Position numbers and translations under genes: made by a program
Assembly (NCBI GenBank): GCA_946699065.1
Contig: CAMPDV010000009.1
Location: forward strand, 1,240,001-1,304,000
Direction of reading: 5' to 3'
Origin: Loxodes magnus
Lineage: Eukaryota > Ciliophora > Karyorelictea > Loxodida > Loxodidae
Length of the DNA: 64,000 nt
Notes under the pieces: model-generated
What the model was told of the DNA's origin: nothing
Seen by the model: only the letters and a program-made list of their open reading frames with translations
The model's database searches: none
In this document: piece after piece, positions 48,007 to 58,552 of the stretch
Layout of the letters: every line of letters begins with the position of its first letter
Position numbering within the stretch: position 1 is the first letter of the stretch

Positions 48007-48879
48007 TCATTTATCAAGAGATTCTTCCTAATCCTAAACGTTTTTTCCTGTTGCTTTGTTTTTTATAGATTGATAAGTTTATTTAGCAGCATTTGCAGAT
48101 AAATTATAGACAGCTTCTGTAGTTTACAGCACATCTTGCATTATTTCGATGTTATAAAATTATGTCAATGATTTGTCTAATTTTTTGTTGAGGCTTTTGA
48201 TAAGAGATTGAGGATCAGCATCCCAATACAAACTAAAATGCATTATTCCACATTCTTAGTTTTCAGTATTGAAAACTTTTGCGTTTTGAAAATTATAAAA
48301 TTAAGATTCATTAGGAAATTAAGGAAGAGGTATATGTGCTCCTGCAATATACTTATTTTCATCTTAAAGTTTAATGTAATAGTAGAAAGTAAAGCTATCT
48401 TGTTCAGGTAATGTTCTACACATCAAAATCGACTTTTCAAGCTGAGTTCACATATCAATGCAGCCATACAACTCAAATATACTCCTTTAAGATCCCAACA
48501 TCAACTCTACTATTATATTTTTTTCGTCAATAGGAGGGTCAAATTCTTGTGGCAATGAAAGAGAGCTTTTTTTAAGAAAACAAGCAATAAGCTAAATTTT
48601 GATAGTTCCCTTAAAGAATTATTATTCCATCTTATTATATTTTACTAATGACTTTTATTTTTATTCCTTTATTTACTAAAAAGAAACATTCCTTAATAAT
48701 TAATCAAACCTTATTATTCTTATGCTTTCCCTACATTTTAAGTTATATTTATAACTTAAATCATATTTAGCTATACTACTTTATTGAGGAAGTATTTTAA
48801 AATAATTAGAAGCATCTTAATAAATATCTCTTACTATTTATTCTTTATTTGCATCAAAAAAAGCTTTGCTAGAAATCAT
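48007..48879 (-). CDS. Hypothetical soluble protein
   Basis: One exon, ATG 48879 to TGA 48007, 290 residues. Composition is that of a folded protein: an N-terminal charged part, a central beta-rich stretch (IIVELMLGSQRSIFELYGCIDMW, SFTFYYYIKLQDENKYIAGAHIPLP, CGIMHFSLYWDADP) resembling a C2-like or similar sandwich, and a C-terminal helical tail (LQTTEAVYNLSANAAKQTYQSIK). The C2 reading is inference from strand pattern only. No signal peptide or membrane segment. The plus-strand ORF at 48208-48411 is a shadow. Confidence 0.72.
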
Positions 48880-49981
48880 AAAACTCCCTTTTTTAATTAT
48901 TGATGGTTATTATGATTATTAATAGACTTAACGTAAATATTAATATTAAATTATATAGTAAAGAAGCTATTAAATGATTGAAGATATTAAAATTTAAGAG
49001 GCACTATTAAGCAGCATTAATTCTTACTAATATTTATATAATTTGCTATCTACCTAACTTAAATTATTTGTTTATATTTGGTCTAATATGTTTAAGCATA
49101 TTTATTAGATATTTTAAATCCCATTCTAATATTTCTTCAAATTAAATTCCTTTAATCTAATAATTTTCTACTAAATTTCATAGCCTTTTATATTTCAGAC
49201 ATTTAAGAATAAGTTATTATCAATTAATATAAAAAATGAAATACTAAGAGAAAAATATAAGTGAGTTATAAGGATGAGACATTAATAATAGATAGTTTTG
49301 TTATTTTATAAATTTAAAAGTTAGTCTATTAAACTTTAATCTTTTAGTTAGAATTATATTAAAGCTACTATATTTATCTTAAAATATTAAATTATTAAGA
49401 AGTATTATATCTTTCAGATGAGAATCAACTTCATTTCTTTATATTTAGGTTTCTTAAGAAACAGAATAATTTCTAAGAATGTTTTACAGTATTGCATTAC
49501 AGGATCATTATATTCTATTAACTATAAATAGCTAAAATTAAAACTTTTAATTATTTATTAATTTGTATCAAATTAATAATAATTAATAAAAGATAGGGAA
49601 TAACTAACTCTTTATGCTTGAAATGTAAATTATTAGGAATATAATTATAAGTATGTAGACTACTAAAGCGTCACAATATTTATTAATTTATTATTTGTAT
49701 TTAATTCTTTTAATTGAGTAATGCTAATATTAATAGAGATATATCACATATAATAAGCAAATCTTAGTGATTCTTGATTTTATATATTCTCTAAAATAAA
49801 TATCTAATTTATATTTATAATTTAATTACAACCAAAATGTTTAAAAAAAGTAAGAATCAGCAAAAATCATAAAGAATATTTGTTTATTAAATGTAAAGAT
49901 CTCAGTTGACAATTTAGGGGGAAATTTATAAATATGTAATAGTAGGTTGCTATTGTTTTAAGACATTTAAAAAATTAAAAT
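48880..49981. other. AT-rich intergenic region
   Basis: No gene or RNA recognised. Confidence 0.5.
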
Positions 49982-50581
49982 TCATTTATTGCTATTATCA
50001 ATCTTTTTACAGTACTTCTTATGCGTCTTCCAGTCAGAACGTTGGCATCCTTAACTACAATAATATGCTATTTAGCACTATGAGCATTTTTTGGTTGTTT
50101 CAGCTTGGCAAACCCAACATAGTTTACATGATAACGAATATTCAAAAGGATTCTTATGGAATTAAATTTTTTCAATTCAAGGCTTAAAAAGAGTTATGAA
50201 TCAGATTTAATTTTAAAAATCATTCCAATCTGTACCAATGAAGTCAATTTGTAAACCAATTTTTTAGTATACAATATAAATGTTTGGAATACTATTTTTT
50301 ACTTAAGGTTCTCCAAATCTCTAAACAATTGATGAGTTATATTCTGAGAAAGAAAGTCCAAAGGGTAACTTACCCTAGTAAATTTAATATTTTTTATCTT
50401 AGTTTCCATATATTATGATATAATCAAGTACTTAATTGCTAAACACATAACTAATTCCTTTTTCATAGTTGTTTGCATAAGTTGAATTTTTTATTTAAGT
50501 GATTTCTAGATCTTATTTATCAAACTCCTCATATTTAGTTCCAATTAAATCATACAAATTTGATGCTTAACTAGTTTCCAT
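49982..50581 (-). CDS. MYND zinc-finger protein
   Basis: One exon of 200 codons, ATG 50581 to TGA 49982. Residues 155-191 form a complete MYND finger: C155-x2-C158, C166-x2-C169, C175-x3-C179, H187-x3-C191, with the usual CQRSDWKTHKKYC ending. MYND fingers bind Pro-rich peptides and serve protein-protein contacts. The N-terminal ~135 residues look like a separate small alpha/beta domain: KLPFGLSFSE with FGEP, then IYIVYQKIGLQIDFIG and FITLFKPW, a pattern also seen in small bacterial and protist proteins of unknown role. The partner and process cannot be told from sequence. Confidence 0.85.
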
Positions 50582-51812
50582 TTTAATACTTCTTTATTAA
50601 CTAAATAATTTAAAATATTTGGATTCATTTACTTCTTATTTCCAAGTACAAACTCAGTTTTAGATTTAATTATTTTCCTTTTTTAAATTTATTTTGGCAA
50701 AATTATAATTTAAAAGTGTTAAGTTTTATTAGTTTTATGAATGCTTTTCTTGATTAGTTTCAATCTGCATAGCCTAAGATGCTTTTTCCTACTATGTTTA
50801 TAAGATAAAGAAAGCTAAAATAACGTCGCACCCCTTATTTATATGATATAATCTAAACACATCTATCATTTTTACAGAATCTATTTCATAGATTTTTAAA
50901 GCAAATATATTATAAAAATTTATACTATATTCAGTAGAGGAATATATGAATAATTACATACAAGGTTAAAGTTATTTATCATCACATTGTTCTTTGGAAT
51001 ATCTAAGGTAATAATACAAATATAAAATATTTTAATTCTTCTTACATTTAGTCTGAGCATATATGATTATAGCAAGAAATGTATAGGAATTACTTAAATA
51101 TAAATACTGTTATTATTAATGCTTATAGCATATTTATTCTTAAACAAGCTATTCATTATTAAATATATTCACAAATTCATCAAAGAGATTACTATTAAGC
51201 TTATTATGTACTTATAAGTTCTAATTTATTAACAAATGCAATCCCTTTTTTTATTTCATGGTAAGCTTTAATTTATTATAATGAAAGCTTTAGAGATTAT
51301 AATATTTTTAAAGAAGTTGAATCACTATAAAATAATAAGTTAGAATAGCTTAGACAAATTTTTCTTTAAGGTAGAATGTAATTGTAGTTAGTATAGCCTA
51401 TTAAGTATGAAGTATAAAGTTTTTTGATATAAATATTCTACTTTATATATTTTAATTTTTAATAAATAAGAATTACATTCATTTATGTATACAGTCAGTA
51501 GTTTATTATATTAAAGCTTAATTAAATCTAATAAATTTGAGTGCTTATATATAAACTTTTTGATAGAAATACTTATTTTTTGAATGAATAGTGAGTTTCT
51601 CATTTAATTAAATAATCATAAATAATATTGCATTCAAAAATTTAGGTTAAATTTCAGTATTTTTAGATAGGTAAAACTAGTTTAGTGTTAGTTTTAGAGA
51701 GAATTAGGTTAGAATTGAAAGAAAAGAGTATAAGATTTAAGCAGAATATAATATATAATAATTAAAAATAAGGAAATAAGTATCCATTTCTATTTTTTAG
51801 TATAAAATAAAA
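50582..51812. other. AT-rich intergenic region
   Basis: Divergent spacer between the MYND gene and the glutamate dehydrogenase-like gene; no gene or RNA recognised. Confidence 0.5.
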
Positions 51813-53301
51813 ATGATCAATAGATTACTTTATCTACGCTCATTTTCCTCATTCAGATCAGTTGATATCTATCAAAATACTTTGAATTTCTTTGATAAAG
51901 CAGCTAATTTGACTAAATAAGAACCTGATATGATAGAAATTATTAGAGAGAATGCCAATATATTAAAGATTACTTTTCCGGTGAAAATGGAACCTAGTCC
52001 CTATGATTAAAATAAAGCACCTACTTAAACCTTTATTGGTTATCGTGCATAAAATAGTTTGCATTTCCTTCCTACGATGGGAGGTATTATGATTACGCCT
52101 GATTCTACTACAAATAAAGTTCTAGCTCATGCTACTTTAAATACTCTTCAAGCAGCTGTTCTAAGTATTCAATTTGGAGGGGCTAAAGGTGCAATTAGAG
52201 CTGATCCAAGTAAACTATTAATTTCCGAACGTGAAAATTTAGTAAGAAGATACACAAAAGAGATAATTACTAGAGGGTATTGCAATCCTGCTTTTGATGT
52301 ATTAGGACCAGGAGATGGTGTCTCTACTTAAGAAATTTCGTGAATTTACGATACTTATTAGTTTTTTAAAGGCTCAAAAGATGTTAATCATGCAGCTTGT
52401 GTTGTAGGAAAGGATGAACGTGATTTTGGCTTAGAAGGTAGTTTAGAAGCTTAAGGTAGAGGAATTTATATCTAAACTAATTATGCCTTAAAAGATCCTT
52501 GGTTTTACAATTAAAGGGCTGATCTAACTGCTGGCTTGAAAGATAAAACATTTATTATATGTGGATTAAAAAGAACTGGCTTCTAAGCAGCAAATTGATT
52601 AGTAGAGCATGGAAATGCGAAATGCATTGGAATGTTTGAAAGCGAAGATGGAATTTATAGTAGTAATGGCATAAACATCGCGCACGCTTAAAAATTCTAC
52701 GAGAACAGAAAAAATTTTATAGATTTTCCTGATTGTGAATATATAAATGACTTCAATAATATTGTAAATAAATAATGCGATATCTTTATTCCAACTAACA
52801 AAATGCTAGCCTTAGATAAAGATAACGTTCATTTATTAAATTGCAAAATGATAGTTGAAGGTTATGAAGGAGCGATTTCTTTCGAGGCTAATGAAATTCT
52901 GTTAAATAAAAAAATTCCAGTAATACCAGATCTTCTCGCAACAGCAGGTGAAATGATAGTAAGTTATTTTGAATGATTGCAAAACTTAAGTCATCAAAAG
53001 CTTGGCTTAATGACTAAATAGGTAAATTTTATAAATTCAGTGGGAGAAAAAATCAAATTTAGTTTTTGCCCAATAATTAATTGAAGAGGTTTTCTAGAAG
53101 GAAATGAAGCCAGATTTCATTGTTAAAGGAGCAGCATAACTAGATCTTGTTCGAAGTGCCTCAGAGGATATTCTTACGTTCTCTTATTAAAGAGTTAGTG
53201 ATATAGCATAAAGATTAAAATGCGATCTAAGAACGGCAGCTATCTATGACGCTATTAATAAAATATCAAAGATTTATAGTATCTTCGGTATATCCGTCTG
53301 A
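51813..53301 (+). CDS. Glutamate dehydrogenase-like protein with degraded active site
   Basis: Two exons (19-nt intron at 53022-53040), ATG 51813 to TGA 53299-53301, 489 residues. The N-terminus (MINRLLYLRSFSSFRS) is basic and Ser-rich, like a mitochondrial presequence. The Glu/Leu/Phe/Val dehydrogenase fold is clear: FIGYRAQNS, FGGAKGAIRADP, STQEISWIYDTY, GLEGS with AQGRGIYI, and C-terminal KGAAQLDLVRSASED. However, the Lys of the KGG motif is Met89, the Lys of MTYK is Gln113, the catalytic Asp region reads GPGDG (about 165-169) instead of APD, and the dinucleotide loop is GLKRTG (251-256) rather than GxGxxG. Only the Lys of GGAK (K125) is kept. The family normally interconverts glutamate and 2-oxoglutarate; this copy is probably not a working enzyme of that kind. 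Several invariant Trp are TGA, which helps prove the code. The standard-code ORF 52059-52331 is a fragment of it. Confidence 0.88.
53022..53040 (+). other. 19-nt intron
   Basis: GTAAATTTTATAAATTCAG in the glutamate dehydrogenase-like gene; removal joins LMTKQ to WEKKSN as expected for the family. Confidence 0.9.
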
Positions 53302-54311
53302 TTAACATATCACTTACATTTTTAAATTTATATATTGTTAATTAATCTCTGTTTCGTTTGGGTAGCTTCATTTATAATAAGCATGATGAGTATTTGTCAT
53401 GGCTTTATCCATCAAAAATGTTTAGGATACATTATTATCTTCATATTTTTTAAATTAATGAAAGCTAAATGATTATTTGATACTATTTAATATAAGAAAA
53501 TAATATCCTTACAGCAGAAAAATAAGGAAAGTAGGAAATTTAAAGGCAGAAATATATTAACTAGTACAAAAAACAATGAAAAGCTATTAGAGTTTTATAT
53601 TAATTAGATTAGACGTAATAAACTTATATAGGATAGTCTACTACTTGCAATAATATATCTAATTAATACTATTCTAATCTAATTAATCATTCTTAAATAT
53701 TAAATTAGAAAACTTTTAGTTTCATTTTAAGCAGATAAAGTTATTAAAAGCTAAGAAAAATAGCAAATATGCAATTATAAGAATTTATCCAATCTAAAAA
53801 TAAACAGTAAATAATTTCTTTTCTAATGCAAAGTATAAAAAGTATTGAAGAATTACAATTAAAGTAAATAATCTAACTGAAATTATAACTAGTTAAATTT
53901 AGGTTATTTTAAAGCTTTCTAGTTTAATTTTAGAATGATAATTAAATTAAAAAGTTCACTAATATATAACTAATATTAGAAACAATGTTTTGAGAAAGAA
54001 TATCACACAATTTAAAATAGCTAAGATTTTTACAAAGGGATATATTGATAAGTTATATAAATATCTAATAGAAATAGCCTAAATTAAAACTATTTTTACA
54101 TATTTGGAATTAAATGAATAATAAAATAAATAAACACATTCCTCAAAAGAAAGCTAAAGTAAATTAATTAAATTAAATTAAATAATGTTCGCCTTTCAGC
54201 TTAATAAAAGCTAAAGTAAATAGGAAATTAATTCGTTAAAATTTAAGAAATGAAAGAAAGTTAAGGATAGGCTTAAAGTAAGATTGATTTGCTTAAATGT
54301 TTTTAAATATT
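53302..54311. other. AT-rich intergenic region
   Basis: Convergent spacer with no gene or RNA recognised. Confidence 0.5.
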
Positions 54312-54926
54312 TCACTTATTTTTCTTCTTCTTATTCTTTCTCTTCTTTTTGGCTGCTTCTTCATTCTATTATTAATTTTACTAAACTTTTTCTTTATTTT
54401 CTTCTTATTAAGTTAATTTTTGAACTAATTGTGCTTTTTAAGCTTCTTCTTTCTTAGTTTCTTTCTTTGGTTTAAATCACTTTCTCATATCATATGCATC
54501 TTCTCCATCTGCATAGTATTTTTCTTCAACCCTATTGTTATCATATCCTAGTACATCTTAGTAAAGTTTTATGGCTGCTCTATTGCTGACTCTAACATGG
54601 AGAGAAACATAATGTGCATCATAAATTGATTACATTGCTTAGTGAGTTGCTTGCATTAGCTTACTTGCGATTCCAAGTCTTCTATGACTTCTGAGAACAG
54701 AAATACTTGTAATATGTCCATGGATAGTTTCTTCTTCTTCTTCAATTTTAGCTAAAACATAACCCACAACACGACCGTTATCTTCTGCAAGGTATAGCAA
54801 TTCAGGCCAACTAAGTTAATGATAAAAATAGTATTTCATATGATAATTTTCTGGAAGACATTTGAGATTACAGTGCTGCATACCAAATAAATCTTCAGGC
54901 TTCGCTCTTCTGATACTCACAGACAT
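54312..54926 (-). CDS. NAA10: NAA10/ARD1, catalytic subunit of N-terminal acetyltransferase A
   Basis: One exon, ATG 54926 to TGA 54312, 204 residues. The GNAT domain (1-150) closely follows animal and yeast NAA10: [30 protein letters not shown] (with the substrate-loop Glu26), [25 protein letters not shown] (acetyl-CoA-binding loop, about 82-87), [17 protein letters not shown] and [12 protein letters not shown]. The tail (150-204) is rich in Lys, Glu and Gln and ends in a run of Lys/Asn; its length is variable in the family. NAA10 acts with NAA15 on ribosomes to acetylate nascent N-termini after Met removal. The last Trp (RKW at 149-150) is TGA, about 54 codons before the true stop. Confidence 0.95.
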
Positions 54927-55151
54927 TTTTTAATAAAAAGAACCTATAAAAAAACCTTTGAAATAGTAATTATATTATAAGTTAAAAGCCTCATTACAGT
55001 TAGTAAATATAATACTAAGCTTATCGTTGCTTAACTTAACTATTTATTTACAGCTTTAAATTCCTTTTTTTATTTATATACAATCTAATTAAATAATTTT
55101 GTTTTCTTTAAATCCAGAAAAATATTAAAATTTTTCTTAAGATTTAAGTAA

Positions 55152-57203
55152 TCAAAGACTTAATAAAATATTAACTTAAAGATTGTATATTTGTAAGTAT
55201 ATAAGATAAATTTGATTATAAAATATGACAATTAAAGGGATTTATAATAAACTTCTGCTAGAATAGGATGCACTTCTTTTAAAAAATTATTTTTCTTTTT
55301 GATTTAACTGATAAACTATGAAATACAGGTTTTATCCAATTTTCCCTCTAGCTATTTTATCTATATTAAAATTTACTTCTTCAACTAATTAATGAATTCA
55401 TATTTTTTTCTTGTTAGGAATCAATGATTCTATCTTAGAAAAATCATGTCCTTTGTTTTATTTCACAAACTATTTCAAATACTTAGACAAACTTTTTTTG
55501 AAGAATTTCTAAATAATTTTCTCATTCTTCTCTTTAGATTTTATTTAATCAGATTATTATATTTCTTATATAAAGGAATTTAAAAAATCTCCCTCTAAAA
55601 TAATATTTTTTGCATCTTAATTATTTTTGATTTGCTTATCCTCATTTTTATGTGTTTGATTTTAAATCTATTTTTATATTTTGTACTAAGAGACATCAAA
55701 CTTTTAAATAAAGTCTTTCAAATTAATCTCTTTAGGAGTTTACCTTCACGGTATTAAATATTATCTATTCTATTTATCATTTTATACTGGAGTTTGTGCT
55801 AAACTTCTATTTTATCGGAGTTTATTTTAGGAGGAGGCAACTTCATCTTTTATTAGAATAGTAAAACTTTTATTTATTGATATTTTGCTTTGTTTACTTT
55901 TTTAGTTTAGCTTTGGCTTTAAGTTTTTAATAAAATCAGATATTTTAGTTTTTCTTATATGTTGCTTTAGAACTTGATCATCTATTTTCAAGGTATCTGC
56001 TTAAGTCAAATATTAGATATTTAGGTTTTTATTGGTCTTAAGAATTTCCAAGTTTTGGTGATATTTTATAGAAGATTCTACAACCATATAAAAGGGATAA
56101 GCTATATGATCTTTATATTATCAGAACTGCTATTCATTTGCTGACTGGTAGTAATAAAATGCTGATTCGACTGATTTATTAGAAATATGCCCTTAGTCAA
56201 TAAGATAAGGAATATTTTTTATCAAATTCAAAAAATTTGTAACGAATCCAAAGTTATAATGTATGTCCTCTCAGTTGATTTATTTTACTGATTTCGCAAA
56301 TTATATAGCTTTTTCGTTTTAGAGCAAAATCAGCAAAGAAAAACCGATTTAACAACTATATCTATCTGGATCCCGCTAATCTCTAAAATCCATTATGAGT
56401 TTTTTGTTTACGTTTTGTATTTACTTAATTAGTATTTTTCTAGTATTAATATCAATAATGTTGAGAGTTTACTTTTGACTTGAAAACAATTTTTGTTCTT
56501 ATTCTTTCTATTATTTTTCTATTTCTTCTTTTAGCTATTGTTCTTTAGTTTGCTTGGAAAATTCTTTTTAAAAAATTTCCAATCTTTGTTGAGGGTTTTT
56601 ATATAGCCTTTCATAAAACGGAATGGCTTCCTAACTTCTTCTTAAATTGTAAGACTTTTTTATTTTACTTACAAACTGTTTACCATTAGAAGTTTGTAGC
56701 TTTTTAAAATCAGTAAAAGTTAAAGGTTTATTAGGACTTTTAATTATATTACTATTTATTTTATCATTCTTCTGCTCAAAATCCACGCTTAAACTTTACT
56801 TCTATCTAGTTTTTCTATCTTATTTCCATCTTTGTAATTTTAAGGTATCATGATCTTGCTTCTTTTAAATAATCCCCTATTTTCATCCATTTCTTTAAAA
56901 ATTCAATTCTGACTATAACTTCGCACTTTTTGTCATCGTTTAGAACTTCTATTCCAGTTCTTAATCTTAAATCTTAACTTAATTTATTGATTATCAAATA
57001 CTTTTACATAGAGATTTTTTAATAAATTCATGGGAGTTTTAGTCATAGTTTTCTATAAAGCTTTCATTTATTTTGCTTATATTTTTTAAATCTACTTCTG
57101 ATTAGAAAGAGCAGTCTTAAGAGTTTGAATTTCTTAGAGGTTTGAACTTATTCTGAGTAAAGCATTTAAGTAATTATTTGTTTAAAGGAGACTTAGAATA
57201 CAT
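55152..57203 (-). CDS. Large coiled-coil hypothetical protein
   Basis: One continuous frame of 684 codons, ATG 57203 to TGA 55152. Competing frames are also largely open, but this one has the more balanced composition throughout. A Gln/Glu/Lys coiled coil lies at about residues 200-240 (KEQQLKEEIEKQQKEQEQK). A central part has ordered composition (DIHYNFGFVTNFLNL, SVESAFYYYQSANEQQFW, HIAYPFYMVVESSIKYH). The C-terminal third has TPKEINLKDFIQKFD, IILEGDFLNSFIQEI and HQLVEEVNFNIDKIARGKIGQ. No membrane segment or known domain. The end is uncertain: the last ~30 codons are AT-rich, and an in-frame TGA read here as Trp (KKKIW) could be the stop instead. It lies 226 bp upstream of NAA10 on the same strand. 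Confidence 0.6.
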
Positions 57204-58552
57204 TTTATTTTATTTTATAATACTTTAGCACTATTAATACTCTAGCTAATAAGTAACTATTTTATTTTCTTATTCGTTTAGATATTATTATTACTATCCC
57301 TTTATTTTTGGCTTTTACTCCAACTACCAAAATAATTTAGACGTTTTTTACTATTAAAGTAATATACTTAGAATCCTTCTAAAATGCAGACATTAATGAA
57401 TGTTTATATCCAAATAAATGATTTAAAGACAGAATAACCACTTTAGCGTAATGATGCTTACTAATTATATTAATAGTTGCATTAAATCAATATCTAGCCT
57501 TATAATCTTTCTATACCATAAATTTTATTCTTTTATTGGGAGCTTAAATATACAACGAAAGGTAAAGATTATCTGTTATTCCCTTTTTTATTAAACTTGA
57601 CTTAATATTATATTAATAGAATGGTTGAAGATAAAAGGAGAAGCAATATAAAGAAGAGTTAATAAATGGGATGTTAATATACTTGCTCTATATAATAGCA
57701 TACTGTACTAATTTAATTTAATTTGGTGTTTATACTTAGCATTTTATTATTGTATTATGAAATTAATAAGCAAGAAGAGTTTAATTAATAGCATTAACTG
57801 TTTAAATCTAACAATAATATGACTATATATAATACTAAATCAACTCTAAGCCTCTATATTATAAATATTTAGCCTAACTGATATATACAAATGAGAAAGA
57901 TTTAAATTAATTCCTTAAAAATTAAAATAATACTTTACCAACATTTCGTATAAACATTTTTATACTTTAAATAGCATTCAATCATATTTAGAACTGCATA
58001 TCACTATAAGGCTAATATATTTGTAAGTAAATAATAAAACATATTATAAATTAAGCAAAACATCTAATCAAGGAAATCTTCATTTGTTAATAATTTAGAA
58101 ATAAAAGTGTTTAATTAGCCTTCTACTAAATCCCATAGTTTTATTGGGTGGTAAATGGCAATAAAAACATAAATTTTAAAATAAAGGATTCATATAAATA
58201 TTTTGTAAGCATTATTAAGAAATATTGCTTACCGTTATTAAATTGACTATCTATTAATTATTAAACTAAGCAATTAAAATAATTTTTTATGCCTTAATAT
58301 AGATTTTTCTTACAAAAGAAATAAACAAAAGATATTTACAAATAAGGAAAAAGTCTTTTTTTACTTTAAATATACAGAAAAATATGGAAAAGACATAAGA
58401 AAAATTATAATTGCAATAGCATTATAACTAGAAAAATTTAAGATATAAACTTAATATTTAAGGAAGTTTAGTATGTATTAAGGGTTAAATCATATGTAAA
58501 ATAGAAAATTATTGGAATTTTATTGATTTTTAGCTTAAAGTTTAAAAGTTTC
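57204..58552. other. AT-rich intergenic region
   Basis: No gene or RNA recognised. Confidence 0.5.
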
